From Bermanella sp049115935 (GTDB taxonomy: Bacteria; Pseudomonadota; Gammaproteobacteria; Pseudomonadales; Oceanobacteraceae), in the NCBI GenBank assembly GCA_049115935.1, contig JAGDZK010000034.1:11721-75720 (forward strand): 64,000 nt of DNA. Direction: 5' to 3'. The notes below the pieces were generated by a model. The model was not told where the DNA came from. It ran no database searches and was given only the letters and a program-made list of their open reading frames with translations. Shown here piece after piece: positions 52,990 to 62,652 of this stretch (its first letter is position 1; every line of letters begins with the position of its first letter). Position numbers and translations under genes: made by a program.

Positions 52990-54297
52990 GTGAACGCCTC
53001 TTCTCAGATACACAAACAACTTTGGCAGCTTGCTATTCCTGTGATGCTGTCGAATGTTTCAGTGCCGCTATTAGGGTTAGTCGATACGGCCATTCTTGGG
53101 CACTTGGATGACAGCCGATACCTTGCCGCCGTGGCCATGGGCACCAGTTTATTCACGTTTGTATTTTGGAGTTTTGCCTTTTTGCGCATGGGCACAACCG
53201 CCATGGTGGCCAAACACTACCAGCAGCCGTTACAACTCAATGGTGTGTTGCAAAGTGCTGTGATCTTAGCGGTGGCCATTGGCATAGGATTGATAATCCT
53301 TGCTCAACCACTCATTAGCCTGATGCTCAACTTAGTTGATGCGGTTGCTGACATCACCCCATTAAGCGAACGCTATCTTAGTATTCGATTTTATTTCGCA
53401 CCGGTGACGCTACTTAATTACGTGGCACTGGGTTATCTCATTGGTTTAGGGCGAACCCAAGCCACTCTGGTCATATTGGTTTTTACCAATATTCTTAACG
53501 GAATATTAAATTACATTTTTGTTTATAGCCTTAGTTTAAATAGTGAGGGAGTTGCTTACGCCAGTAACATCGCCGAAAGCACACAGCTTTTGTTGGCGTT
53601 ATATTTTATTAAACCTAAATTATTGGATGCCCATTCATTTGCTTTCGCCAAAACATTTTTTAATGGTTTTTTACAACTGAATATTCAATTGTTTATTCGT
53701 ACTTTTTTCTTGTTGTTTGCCTTTGCATTTTTTATGAGCAAGGGAGCACAACACAGCACCGCGCTGCTAAGTGCCAACGCTATTTTAATTAACTTACTCA
53801 TGTTTATTAGTAACGCCCTTGATGGCTTTGCTATTGCATCAGAATCATTAGTGGGTAAAGCACTGGCTGACAAAAATATACATCGAATAAAACGTGTGAT
53901 TAAAGCCAGTGGCATTTGGTCATTTATGTTTGCTTTAGGGTTTTCGTTCGCATTATGGATAGCCAACGGACCTATTGTTAATTTGTTGACCAGCCAAGAA
54001 GATGTACTGACTATTTTAGATCAACTGCATTATTGGTTAATCTTTTTACCGCTAGCTGGATTCGCCTGCTATTGGTTAGATGGTATTTTCATTGGCTTAG
54101 CGGCAGGCAAAGCCATGCGTGACAGCGTATTGTTTGCTTTGTTTGTTTTATTCTTACCGCTGCAATACCTCCTTGATCAGTGGCCAATTCATGGTTTGTG
54201 GTTATCGCTCTTTGCCTTCTTGCTTGGCCGTGCAATTTGGCAATTAGCCATATTGCCTAAAATCATGCAGCGCAATGCCAACCTGCTCACAAAATAA
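52990..54297 (+). CDS. MATE family efflux transporter (DinF type)
   Basis: A 435-residue membrane protein with twelve predicted helices in two halves. The start LWQLAIPVMLSNVSVPLLGLVDTAILGHL is the DinF-branch signature, and the second half contains ALDGFAIASESLVGKA. It likely exports cationic compounds using H+ or Na+. It begins at GTG with AAGG upstream. Confidence 0.9.
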   Translation: MNASSQIHKQLWQLAIPVMLSNVSVPLLGLVDTAILGHLDDSRYLAAVAMGTSLFTFVFWSFAFLRMGTTAMVAKHYQQPLQLNGVLQSAVILAVAIGIGLIILAQPLISLMLNLVDAVADITPLSERYLSIRFYFAPVTLLNYVALGYLIGLGRTQATLVILVFTNILNGILNYIFVYSLSLNSEGVAYASNIAESTQLLLALYFIKPKLLDAHSFAFAKTFFNGFLQLNIQLFIRTFFLLFAFAFFMSKGAQHSTALLSANAILINLLMFISNALDGFAIASESLVGKALADKNIHRIKRVIKASGIWSFMFALGFSFALWIANGPIVNLLTSQEDVLTILDQLHYWLIFLPLAGFACYWLDGIFIGLAAGKAMRDSVLFALFVLFLPLQYLLDQWPIHGLWLSLFAFLLGRAIWQLAILPKIMQRNANLLTK

Positions 54298-54570
54298 TAC
54301 TTACACGCCCTTTTTTCTCGCATTCCTTTAATCCTGTACTAGTCTTTAATGCATCAACTCGGTGCTAACAATAAAAAAGAATGAAAGCTGAATTCTTATG
54401 GATTTATCTTCTAAAAATAGGCGCAATTGCCGTTGTTAAAATCCCTCATATTTCGTACTTTAAACGCGCCAATCGAGAACAACAAAAGCAAAAAATCTCG
54501 ATCATAAAAACTAAAAAAGCATTAGCAAATTAGGCCCTTACCTAAGCCATTTGTTTGCAAGGAGACAAAA

Positions 54571-55209
54571 ATGCGAGTAGGCACATTACGCTCCATTATT
54601 AGCAACGCCTTTTATCACGAAGAACGGACACACTGCTTAGAACGCCACTTAAAGTTTCACATTGAAACTTTACCTGATCGTTTAAAAATCGAAAAAGATA
54701 ACGAACTAGAATCTCTAAAAAAGTTTGCCATGGATTACATTCATCATGTACCGGAATTCTTAGACGCCCTAAAAGAGGCATCACAAAAAGCCGGCATTGA
54801 AGAACATGTTTTTCCATTTTTACGCATTGCTGAAAGATATTTTATTTCACCGCCAAGTTTGCCTAACCATCACGTGGGCTTAATGGCCATGATGGATGAA
54901 GCTTATCTAGCGCATCGCTTATTCGAAGAAGTAAATGACCGTTATATCAGCCGCGTAGGTATGCCACTTATCCCATGGGATATGACATTAGCCAATGTGG
55001 TTGCCCATCAACTAGTAGGAGAAGATCTCGCTAATCGCTTAGATGCACTAGTGTATAACACGGTAAATAAAATGATGCCTGCTGAGCGTCACTATGAAAG
55101 TGTTGAATTTAAAGATTTTGTAAAACAAGAAAAGGGCAATACCACATCTATTTGGCAAGAGTGGCCTTGCATGGGGAAAGCCTCTGGCATTGAATGGGCA
55201 TTAGGCTAG
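54571..55209 (+). CDS. Conserved-looking hypothetical cytoplasmic protein
   Basis: A 212-residue mostly helical protein with a very strong ribosome site (AAGGAGA, 6 bases before ATG) and no signal or membrane segment. His-rich stretches (HHVPEFL, PNHHVGLMAMMDEAYLAHRLFEEVNDRY) could bind metal in a four-helix style, but no family motif is certain. It has its own terminator, so it is a single-gene unit. I do not recognise it. The 273 bases ahead of it hold nothing I can identify. Confidence 0.75.
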   Translation: MRVGTLRSIISNAFYHEERTHCLERHLKFHIETLPDRLKIEKDNELESLKKFAMDYIHHVPEFLDALKEASQKAGIEEHVFPFLRIAERYFISPPSLPNHHVGLMAMMDEAYLAHRLFEEVNDRYISRVGMPLIPWDMTLANVVAHQLVGEDLANRLDALVYNTVNKMMPAERHYESVEFKDFVKQEKGNTTSIWQEWPCMGKASGIEWALG

Positions 55210-55230
55210 TGTCTAAAAATTTATTCCATA

Positions 55231-55262
55231 AAAAAAGCGGCTATTATTAAGCCGCTTTTTTA
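55231..55262. terminator. Terminator
   Basis: Arms AAAAAAGCGGC/GCCGCTTTTTT around an ATTATTA-type loop, between convergent genes. Confidence 0.88.
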
Positions 55263-55281
55263 TATTTATAATATTATAAAA

Positions 55282-56127
55282 TTATTCTTTATCTCTAACT
55301 CGCTCAAAACTTGCAAACCTAGGCAAACCTTTTTCAGTAAAACCTTGATGGGAAAACGTAATATCACTGCCAATGGGTGGTGGATTTTTTCTTTCTTTGT
55401 CACTAAAACCCGTGCCAATTTTGAACATTTTACCATTTTCTAATTCCACCCAAACCGCACCCAGCATATTTTCATATTTTCCTCGACCTGCTTGATAAGC
55501 AATGACACGAGCTTCGCTGTCTTGTCGAATTTTAAGCTTCAATAAGTGCTCGCTACGACCGGTTTCATATAAACTACCAGGTGTGCGCAGCATTAACCCT
55601 TCGCCACCTTGATCAACAATTGATGCTAAGGTTTTTTCTATTGCAACTAAACTTTCAAGCTTGGTTTGTTTAACCCATTGCACGTGAGGGGCCGCATTTT
55701 TTTCTAATAATAATTTAAGTGATTGTTGGCGTGATTCAAATGGCTCGGTACTTTGCGGCAGATCAAATACTTGATAACTGATTTTACGCCACTGGGCATC
55801 ATCAGGTGTGGCATCTAATACTATTTTAGTGACGGTTTGATAGCCATTACGCCCAGCCCATAATTCACCATCTAATGCTTGCTTGGGTAGCGCTTGTGTA
55901 AACCAAGTAGGGGCTTGAATCATATTACCATTACGCGTCAGTAGATTTTTACCATCCCAATAACAGCGAATGCCATCTAATTTTTCACTAGTCCAATATG
56001 ACGGGCTCTGCATGGCACCATTAAAATGCTTGGCTAAAACAAGGGGGGAGAGCTGATCTTTTGCGTAAAGTAGACTTGGTAATAAAAGACACATTACCAA
56101 GCAAAATATAATCATTGCTTGTGACAT
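55282..56127 (-). CDS. Exported ATP-dependent DNA ligase (LigE type)
   Basis: A 281-residue minimal ATP-dependent DNA ligase with a signal peptide (…PSLLYA). The nucleotidylation motif is KLDGIRCYW with Lys49. Later motifs are LDGELW, GGEGLMLR and LKLKIRQD; an OB-fold tail GAVWVELENGKMFKIGTGFSD follows. Periplasmic LigE enzymes seal nicks in DNA outside the cytoplasm and are thought to help with taken-up or extracellular DNA. AGGA precedes the ATG. Confidence 0.88.
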   Translation of the reverse strand: MSQAMIIFCLVMCLLLPSLLYAKDQLSPLVLAKHFNGAMQSPSYWTSEKLDGIRCYWDGKNLLTRNGNMIQAPTWFTQALPKQALDGELWAGRNGYQTVTKIVLDATPDDAQWRKISYQVFDLPQSTEPFESRQQSLKLLLEKNAAPHVQWVKQTKLESLVAIEKTLASIVDQGGEGLMLRTPGSLYETGRSEHLLKLKIRQDSEARVIAYQAGRGKYENMLGAVWVELENGKMFKIGTGFSDKERKNPPPIGSDITFSHQGFTEKGLPRFASFERVRDKE

Positions 56128-56253
56128 GGTTCATCCTGAACACTAAGGGGATTTCCTAAACGCACACCTTAACAAACACACTACAGATTGAAATAGGTTG
56201 ATGGCATTAGCTGGCCGTTATCAACACTGGTTCACATGGAAAATGCCAAACCC

Positions 56254-56799
56254 TTAGCCTATTTGCTGCTCAGCTAAATATTCATCCTTTAATTTCATAT
56301 AATTGGCTGCGGTGTATTTAAAGTAACTTAACTCTTTTTCGTTAAGCTCCCTTACCGCTTTTGCTGGTCGCCCTACATAAAGGTGGCCGCTTTTTAGGGT
56401 TTTACCAGGAGGCACTAACGAGCCAGCACCGAGCACCACTTGATCTTCAATAATCACGCCATCCATCACCATGGCTTGCATGCCGATTAACACCTGATTA
56501 CCAATACGACAGCCATGCAACATAGCCATGTGGCCAACCGTGACATCATCCCCCAAAATGAGCGGATAGCCCCCAGGGTTGTAACTACTGGCGTGAGTGA
56601 TGTGTAAAATTGAGCCATCTTGAATACTGCAGCGCGCGCCAATTTTGATGCTGTGCATGTCGCCACGAATCACGGTATTAGGCCATACCGATGCATCATC
56701 ACCCAAAACCACATCCCCGATGACAACCGCACTATTATCGATGAATACCTTTTGCCCAAGCTTGGGCTGCATGCCTTTAAAACTGCGAATTGCACTCAT
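56254..56799 (-). CDS. Gamma-carbonic anhydrase family protein (YrdA-like)
   Basis: A 181-residue left-handed beta-helix of hexapeptide repeats. The zinc His pattern is HITH and TVGHMAMLHGC. It has the conserved opening VFIDNSAVVIGDVVLGDDASVWPNTVIRGD. Divergent from prlC, as in Pseudomonas (PA0066/PA0067 by memory). Confidence 0.92.
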   Translation of the reverse strand: MSAIRSFKGMQPKLGQKVFIDNSAVVIGDVVLGDDASVWPNTVIRGDMHSIKIGARCSIQDGSILHITHASSYNPGGYPLILGDDVTVGHMAMLHGCRIGNQVLIGMQAMVMDGVIIEDQVVLGAGSLVPPGKTLKSGHLYVGRPAKAVRELNEKELSYFKYTAANYMKLKDEYLAEQQIG

Positions 56800-56897
56800 G
56801 AGGTTTCCCTTAAATCTATTACCCTTTTAACGCCATTTCACTGTGCATACCTTGAAATAGCGCTAAGCGACCCAACCTTGTTAAGTTAGACACTTTA

Positions 56898-58976
56898 ATG
56901 AATCAATCACCGATGGCAACCATGACACAGACACTTAACAATCCCCAAGCGTTACCTAAATTTAATGACATCCCAGTGGATGAAATTGAAGCCGCCATCA
57001 GCAAACACTTAGACGCAAACCTTGAGGCCATCAAAACCTTAAGCCAGCAGGCGAACCCCAGCTGGACAAGCTTAGTTGAAATACTGGAAGAGCTCGACGA
57101 CACATTAAGTAAAGCGTGGAGCCCAGTAAGTCATTTGAACAGTGTCATGAATAGCGATGAGCTGCGCGCCGCTTACAATGCCTGTTTGCCTAAGTTATCG
57201 GCTTACGGCACTGAAGTAGGCCAAAACAAAGATTTACAACAAGCTTATCAAGCCATTAAAGATAGCCCTGAATTCAGCACTCTCAATAAAGCCCAACAAA
57301 AAGCCATTAACAATGCGCTGCGTGACTTTCATTTAGCAGGTGTCGATTTGGCTGACGACAAGAAAAAACGTTACGGTGAAATTAAATCGCGCCTAAGTGA
57401 GCTTTCAAGCAAATTTGGTGAAAACGTATTAGACGCCACCAACAAATGGAAAAAATTAATTAGCAACAAAGATGAGCTTGCAGGCGTACCTGAAAGCTCA
57501 TTGGCAGGCTTTGCACAAACCGCAAAAGCCCATGAGCAAGAGGGCTATTTATTAACCCTAGATTTCCCGTGTTATTTGCCGGTTATGACATACTGCGATA
57601 ACCGTGAGTTGCGCGAAGAAATGTACACGGCCTTTGCCACTCGTGCATCAGACCAAGGCCCCAATGCCGGTGAATTTGATAACTCTGACAATATGGCTGA
57701 GATTTTAAAATTACGTCATGAACTGGCTAACTTATTAGGTTTTGAAAGTTATGCCCATTATTCACTGGCCAGCAAAATGGCCGAAACACCTGAGCAAGTG
57801 GTGGGCTTTTTAGAAGACCTTGCGGTGAAATCAAAAGCACAAGCTGAAGCCGAATACGCAGAACTCACCGCCTTTGCAAAAGAGCAAAACCCTAATGATG
57901 AATTACATCCATGGGATGTGACCTATTACGGCGAAAAGCTTAAACAAGCTCGCTACAGTGTCAGCCAAGAAGAAATCCGCCCGTACCTACCTGCCCCCAA
58001 GGTACTGGCGGGTTTGTTCGAAGTGGCTCAACGATTATTTGATGTGACCATTGAAGAAGACACTGAAGCCTGCGTTGAAAATGGCGACCTTTACCACCCT
58101 GACGCACAATTATTCAGCATCAAAAAAGATGGCCAGTTAGTGGCGCAATTTTATTTTGATTTATACGCGCGGGCAAAAAAACGTGGCGGCGCGTGGATGG
58201 ACGAATGCCGAGTGCGTCGCACCAAGGCCAATGGCGAACAGCAAATCCCGGTGGCTTACCTTGTGTGTAATTTCACCGCCCCAGTGGGCGACCAACCAGC
58301 ATTATTAACCCATGATGAACTGACCACCTTATTCCATGAATTTGGTCATGGCATTCATCACATGCTCACCAAGGTAAACACAGCTGCTGTCAGTGGCATT
58401 AACGGTGTGGCTTGGGATGCGGTTGAGCTGCCAAGTCAGTTCTTAGAAAACTGGTGCTGGGAGCCTGAAGCTTTAGCGTTTATTACCGGCCATGTTGAAA
58501 CCGGTGAGCCATTACCAAAAGACTTATTAGATAAGATGCTCGCGGCTAAACACTTTCAAAACGCCATGATGATGATGCGCCAGTTAGAGTTTTCTTTGTT
58601 TGATTTTAAAATGCACCTTGAATACACCCCAGAAAACCCACAACCCATTCAGGCTGTATTAAACAACGTACGTGAAAAAGTTGCTGTGGTGAAAGCCCCT
58701 GAATTTAACCGCTTCCAGCACAGCTTTAGTCACATCTTTGCCGGCGGCTACGCGGCTGGTTATTACAGCTACAAATGGGCAGAAGTATTAAGCGCCGATG
58801 CCTTTAGCCGTTTTGAAGAAGAGGGGATTTTCAACAAAGAAACGGGCCAGTCTTTCTTTAATGAAATTCTAAGCCGTGGCGGTGAAGACGATGCTGCTGT
58901 GTTGTTTGAAAACTTCCGTGGACGCAAGCCAAGTGTGGAGCCTTTACTGCGCCATTCTGGGATTAAAGCGGCTTAA
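56898..58976 (+). CDS. prlC: Oligopeptidase A (PrlC)
   Basis: A 692-residue cytoplasmic M3 zinc peptidase that clears signal peptides and other oligopeptides. The zinc motif FHEFGHGIHH lies at 479-488 (His480, Glu481, His484) and the third ligand in ELPSQFLENW. The start is uncertain: no clear ribosome site at 56898; ATGs at 56913 and 56922 are alternatives and would remove only a non-conserved tail. Confidence 0.95.
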   Translation: MNQSPMATMTQTLNNPQALPKFNDIPVDEIEAAISKHLDANLEAIKTLSQQANPSWTSLVEILEELDDTLSKAWSPVSHLNSVMNSDELRAAYNACLPKLSAYGTEVGQNKDLQQAYQAIKDSPEFSTLNKAQQKAINNALRDFHLAGVDLADDKKKRYGEIKSRLSELSSKFGENVLDATNKWKKLISNKDELAGVPESSLAGFAQTAKAHEQEGYLLTLDFPCYLPVMTYCDNRELREEMYTAFATRASDQGPNAGEFDNSDNMAEILKLRHELANLLGFESYAHYSLASKMAETPEQVVGFLEDLAVKSKAQAEAEYAELTAFAKEQNPNDELHPWDVTYYGEKLKQARYSVSQEEIRPYLPAPKVLAGLFEVAQRLFDVTIEEDTEACVENGDLYHPDAQLFSIKKDGQLVAQFYFDLYARAKKRGGAWMDECRVRRTKANGEQQIPVAYLVCNFTAPVGDQPALLTHDELTTLFHEFGHGIHHMLTKVNTAAVSGINGVAWDAVELPSQFLENWCWEPEALAFITGHVETGEPLPKDLLDKMLAAKHFQNAMMMMRQLEFSLFDFKMHLEYTPENPQPIQAVLNNVREKVAVVKAPEFNRFQHSFSHIFAGGYAAGYYSYKWAEVLSADAFSRFEEEGIFNKETGQSFFNEILSRGGEDDAAVLFENFRGRKPSVEPLLRHSGIKAA

Positions 58977-58984
58977 TGTTCAAA

Positions 58985-59133
58985 TGTAGGAGTCGAGCCC
59001 TGCTCGTTATAATAATACCCTAGTTTTTATGCTTCGGGTTTAGATGGTGAATACACTAATTTATGCATTCACCCTCTTTTCTTTGGGCGATTAATTAAGC
59101 TTTTGTTATCGCGAGCAGGGCTCGACTCCTACA
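58985..59133. repeat. REPIN-like inverted repeat pair 1
   Basis: A 22-base sequence at 58985-59006 (TGTAGGAGTCGAGCCCTGCT…) is matched perfectly in inverted orientation at 59112-59133, 105 bases apart. The sequence closely resembles Pseudomonas-type REP elements (GTAGGAGCGAGC…GCTCG). It lies between prlC and yheV. Confidence 0.75.
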
Positions 59134-59215
59134 ATTTATAGCCATGCTTAACATCTGACACCCCATTTTCAATCCGCTATAATGGCGGGTAATTTCCATG
59201 ACCATTGAGATCGCC

Positions 59216-59497
59216 ATGTTCAAAGCAACCAAGCGTTTTATCGCCGGAGCCGTTTGCCCAAAATGTTCAGCAATGGATAAGCTGGTGATGTACAAAAACG
59301 AAGAAGGTCGCGATGTGCGCGAGTGCGTGGCCTGTGATTATCGTGATGTGATGAAAAGCGAAGAAGGAATGGTCACCGATGCCAAAGCTGCTGAGCTACA
59401 AACCCGCGTGACCCCAGAAGGCAAAGCCATTCGTGATGAAGGTGAGCAAGCCATTAAGATCTTTGATGCCATGCCTAGCAGTAAAACTAAGCATTAA
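59216..59497 (+). CDS. yheV: YheV family zinc-ribbon protein
   Basis: A 93-residue protein with two CxxC knuckles (CPKC, CVAC) and the family opening KRFIAGAVCPKC. ATG 59216 is chosen because it aligns with YheV; an upstream in-frame ATG adds six residues. Function unknown; likely a small zinc-binding protein. Confidence 0.85.
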   Translation: MFKATKRFIAGAVCPKCSAMDKLVMYKNEEGRDVRECVACDYRDVMKSEEGMVTDAKAAELQTRVTPEGKAIRDEGEQAIKIFDAMPSSKTKH

Positions 59498-59510
59498 AAA
59501 AAATTCAAAC

Positions 59511-59582
59511 TGTGGGAGGGCGCTTGCGCGCGATGATTATTCAAAGCTCAAAAAGCTTTTCGCGCGCAAGCGCCCTCCCACA
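59511..59582. repeat. REPIN-like inverted repeat pair 2
   Basis: 23-base arms 59511-59533 and 59560-59582 (TGTGGGAGGGCGCTTGCGCG…) are perfect inverted copies around 26 bases. The arm differs in sequence from repeat pair 1, so it belongs to another REP subtype. It lies in the gap between yheV and the converging GT9 gene and could double as their terminator. Confidence 0.8.
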
Positions 59583-59589
59583 TGTCTGT

Positions 59590-60630
59590 TTAGTCCTTCA
59601 ATACTTTATCCAACTGCCCTATCACAGCATCCACACTGATCAAGTCCATAGCTTCTGCATGATGCACCCGCTCATGCCAGCCAGCCTCGTTATATGGTTT
59701 GCCTAAATATCTCTCAACCGCATCTGGATAAACATCTACCGTATAATCTGGGTTTTGATAAGGCCCTGATAAACCTGAGCGCGCTACCGCATATAGCCCA
59801 ATAACCGGCGTATTCATCGCCACAGCAATATGGGTAGGGCCGGTATCCGGTGCGATCAAACAATCCACTTCACCTAACAATGCCGCAATTTGTTTGTGTT
59901 TGGTTTTGCCTACTCGATTATCCACTTCAGATTTGGCTAGTGCTTGAATGTCTTGGGCCAGTTGAATTTCATTTTGCGCAGGGCCACCCGTGAGCACCAC
60001 TTGGCAATCGTATTTTTCAACCGCGGCATCAATTAACTCAGCATAATGTTTCGCTTTCCATGTGCGCTCAGCCTTACTGGCCGCGGCATTGATAGCGATA
60101 TATTTTGCTTTATTGCGCGTTTGTTTTGCCCAAGCTTGATCTTCTTCGCTGGTACAAATTTGCCAATCAAAATTTTGCTTGGCTTGCGGGGTAGCCACAC
60201 CTAAATATTTAGCAAAACCCATAAAACCTTCGGCTAGATGTTCATTGGAAGCAGGGATTTGTTCTTTTACAAACCACGAATGTAAATCTTTAGCGCGGCC
60301 ATTATCAAACCCAATTTTACGCTTGGCGTTGATGTGTGGATAAATCAAATTGGTACGGAAGCTGGCTTGGGCGGCAATTAAAATATCAAACTCGTATTGT
60401 TTAAACAGTTTACGTAGTGACAAGTAATCTTTGATTTTTTGTGGCTTTTTAATCACCAAAAACTCAATGCCGTCTAAACCTTCAAGTAACGGATACACAG
60501 CAGAGCTTGTGATCCAGGTGATCTTGCAGTCAGGCCATGCTGTTTGCAGGGCGCGAATCATAGGAATGGCAAGCACCACGTCACCAAGGGCAGAGAGGCG
60601 GAAAAAGGCAATGTGTTTAGGCTGGCTCAT
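59590..60630 (-). CDS. Glycosyltransferase family 9 (heptosyltransferase-like)
   Basis: A 346-residue GT-B enzyme of the lipopolysaccharide-core type. Opening FRLSALGDVVLAIPMIRAL, KRKIGFDN, INAAASKAERTW and the donor-site APDTGPTHIAVAM are GT9 hallmarks. It stands alone rather than in a waa cluster, so the exact acceptor is not clear. Confidence 0.9.
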   Translation of the reverse strand: MSQPKHIAFFRLSALGDVVLAIPMIRALQTAWPDCKITWITSSAVYPLLEGLDGIEFLVIKKPQKIKDYLSLRKLFKQYEFDILIAAQASFRTNLIYPHINAKRKIGFDNGRAKDLHSWFVKEQIPASNEHLAEGFMGFAKYLGVATPQAKQNFDWQICTSEEDQAWAKQTRNKAKYIAINAAASKAERTWKAKHYAELIDAAVEKYDCQVVLTGGPAQNEIQLAQDIQALAKSEVDNRVGKTKHKQIAALLGEVDCLIAPDTGPTHIAVAMNTPVIGLYAVARSGLSGPYQNPDYTVDVYPDAVERYLGKPYNEAGWHERVHHAEAMDLISVDAVIGQLDKVLKD

Positions 60631-60779
60631 GACGCTCTGTAACTAACAATAGAAAGATCCGAGTATACCTGAATTCACCATCTGTTCACGTCGCTGCTCG
60701 CCATTATCAAACCCTTTATTGCGGCTGATGCCATGGCCAGTTAGAGTTGCATCAAACTGATATACCCCTAGGACGATTC

Positions 60780-62057
60780 ATGACCACCCGCCTCACACCT
60801 TACCTTACCTATTTATTGCTCGCTTGCGCTTCATATTCCGCCCATAGCTTTGAGTTGACCCCAGAGCAAGTGAACGGCGTATATCAATTGGCTCAGCCTG
60901 AGCGCAGTGCCGCTGGGCCAACCCAAAAATTAACCATTGAATATGGTGAAATGAACGGCCAAACGGTTTTGGTGACAGCCAGTTGCCCTAAGTGCCCTGC
61001 AGCGGGTTATCGTCTATTAGAGACTGAATCCAAAGAACTGGGGCGACCTGTATTTTTTAATTCTTCAGGTATTTACATCATCGCCTACGACAACAATACC
61101 TTTGTTAGCGTGATGGCTGACGGCCAGCTGGGAAAAAAGATTTGGCAAAAGCTAGTGTATGCCAATGTTTACAGCAAGCAGGGAACAGCGACTATTGACC
61201 TTGAAGCCGCAAAGCAGTTTGTCATTAATGAATCCAAGCGCTTAATGACCGGCGAAGGCATTGCGCAATCCGTGGTGACAGGTGGCAACGGCACCTATTA
61301 CGCGGCTATGAAACACGGCATCGGCAGTGAAGCCTATGATCAGATGGAGGTATTAATTTACCCACAACAAAAAATCGTACTCACTGGCATGAATTGCCGC
61401 AGCTGCCGCACCGACAGTTACCACTATGAAAGCGAATTGAGCCAAGCCATTAGCCAACCCGTTTACAAACTTGGGCATTTAGATCGCTATATAATCGAAT
61501 ACAAAAAAGGCGAGCTATGGTGGACCAATGCCAACTTAGGTAAAACAACTTGGGGCGATAACAATCATTTTAATGTGATCACCCAAGATAAAAACTTTGC
61601 CCGTAAACTCACCATCGACAAACCCGCTCAAACCAAAATCGATAGCACATTCAAACAATACGCCCAACAAGCCAAAGCCGCCGTGGATGCGCGAATAAAA
61701 CTGCAAGACCAGCAGCGCACAGCCAATAATCAATTACCTAAAAAAGGCTTAACTGATTCACAACTGGAACAAGATACCTTCGCCGCCGCGCAAATTTGGG
61801 CACGTAATTATCAATGGCAAGAAACCCTCAAGTACACCTACCTCACCAGCCAAGACTGGAGCATTCTGCGCCATCCACTCACCGGCATTCAAACGGGCCG
61901 CCGTATCAATGGCATCATCACCATGGAGCGCAACGATGGTTTATGCAGTTATCAACAAGCGGTGTTTGAACAAGACTTTAATGGCACAAGCTATCAAAAA
62001 ACCGTGATGGTGGGCGTGGTGCCGGGGCAGAATAAATTGGATTGTGGGAAGTTGTGA
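60780..62057 (+). CDS. Secreted hypothetical protein with two CxxC motifs
   Basis: A 425-residue exported protein; ATG 60780 begins the signal peptide (…CASYSAHS) with GGA upstream. Two repeated halves can be seen: each has a strand-turn segment, a CxxC (CPKCP near residue 80; CRSCRTD near 205), a following ELxxPV segment and a YIIxY strand. This suggests an internal duplication of a disulfide- or metal-bearing domain. The C-terminal third is helical, then ends with a short Cys-containing part. Not recognised. Confidence 0.7.
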   Translation: MTTRLTPYLTYLLLACASYSAHSFELTPEQVNGVYQLAQPERSAAGPTQKLTIEYGEMNGQTVLVTASCPKCPAAGYRLLETESKELGRPVFFNSSGIYIIAYDNNTFVSVMADGQLGKKIWQKLVYANVYSKQGTATIDLEAAKQFVINESKRLMTGEGIAQSVVTGGNGTYYAAMKHGIGSEAYDQMEVLIYPQQKIVLTGMNCRSCRTDSYHYESELSQAISQPVYKLGHLDRYIIEYKKGELWWTNANLGKTTWGDNNHFNVITQDKNFARKLTIDKPAQTKIDSTFKQYAQQAKAAVDARIKLQDQQRTANNQLPKKGLTDSQLEQDTFAAAQIWARNYQWQETLKYTYLTSQDWSILRHPLTGIQTGRRINGIITMERNDGLCSYQQAVFEQDFNGTSYQKTVMVGVVPGQNKLDCGKL

Positions 62058-62070
62058 TTAATTGATCGGA

Positions 62071-62370
62071 TCAAGTGCTCAAATTCATCTGAACATCCAT
62101 TCGTTTGTGCAAAATGCGGACAATTTCAATTTGAGAACCCTCCACAACTCGATAAAAAATCACATGGCTGGTGTTTGGAAATTTGCGATAACCCTGTTTA
62201 ATAAAGTCGCAATTGACACCTGCATCAGGACTATCTGCCAACAAGTGGAAAGCATCATCAAATTGTTTAAGATAAAGAGCGCGCTGACTTTTGCCCCATT
62301 TACGCTGTGTATAAATGGCGATGGATTTTAAATCGGCTTTGGCCTTATTGGTTAATGTGAATTGGCCCAT
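62071..62370 (-). CDS. parE: ParE/RelE-family toxin
   Basis: A 99-residue toxin of the ParE type: LTNKAKADLKSIAIYTQRKWGKSQ, then FDDAFHLLADSP, and a C-terminal IFYRVVEGSQIEIVRILHKRMD. ParE poisons DNA gyrase in known members. Its ATG overlaps the antitoxin stop as TAATG, typical of this operon. Confidence 0.9.
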   Translation of the reverse strand: MGQFTLTNKAKADLKSIAIYTQRKWGKSQRALYLKQFDDAFHLLADSPDAGVNCDFIKQGYRKFPNTSHVIFYRVVEGSQIEIVRILHKRMDVQMNLST

Positions 62371-62609
62371 TAACCCACTTCGTCATCCAGTTCGTTCATC
62401 AGCGCTTCATAACTATACTCAGCCGTGCCGCTATTTTCACCGTCTTCAAGCAACTTCCGTAAAGTAGCTATCTTCTGCTCGTTATCTTCTAACAAGCGCA
62501 GCGCTGCCCGCACTACTTCGCTGGTGGAGGTGTATCGACCTTCTGTGATCTGCTGAGCAATGAAGCCTTCAAAATGCTCACCAAGGGTAATGCTTGTGTT
62601 TTTGGCCAT
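62370..62609 (-). CDS. parD: ParD-family antitoxin
   Basis: A 79-residue ribbon-helix-helix antitoxin: MAKNTSITLGEHFEGFIAQQ followed by GRYTSTSEVVRAALRLLED, then an acidic toxin-binding tail. ATG 62609 has AGGA upstream; a longer frame would run through the operator. Confidence 0.9.
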   Translation of the reverse strand: MAKNTSITLGEHFEGFIAQQITEGRYTSTSEVVRAALRLLEDNEQKIATLRKLLEDGENSGTAEYSYEALMNELDDEVG

Positions 62610-62624
62610 AGTCCTGCCCCGATA

Positions 62625-62652
62625 ATACCAATATATACCAAATATTGGTATA
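62625..62652. promoter_or_regulatory. ParD operator palindrome
   Basis: The 19-mer TATACCAAATATTGGTATA (62634-62652) is a palindrome with perfect 8-base arms. A further half-site ATACCAAT lies at 62625-62632, giving three ACCAA-type half-sites just ahead of parD. It fits autoregulation by a ribbon-helix-helix antitoxin. Confidence 0.65.
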
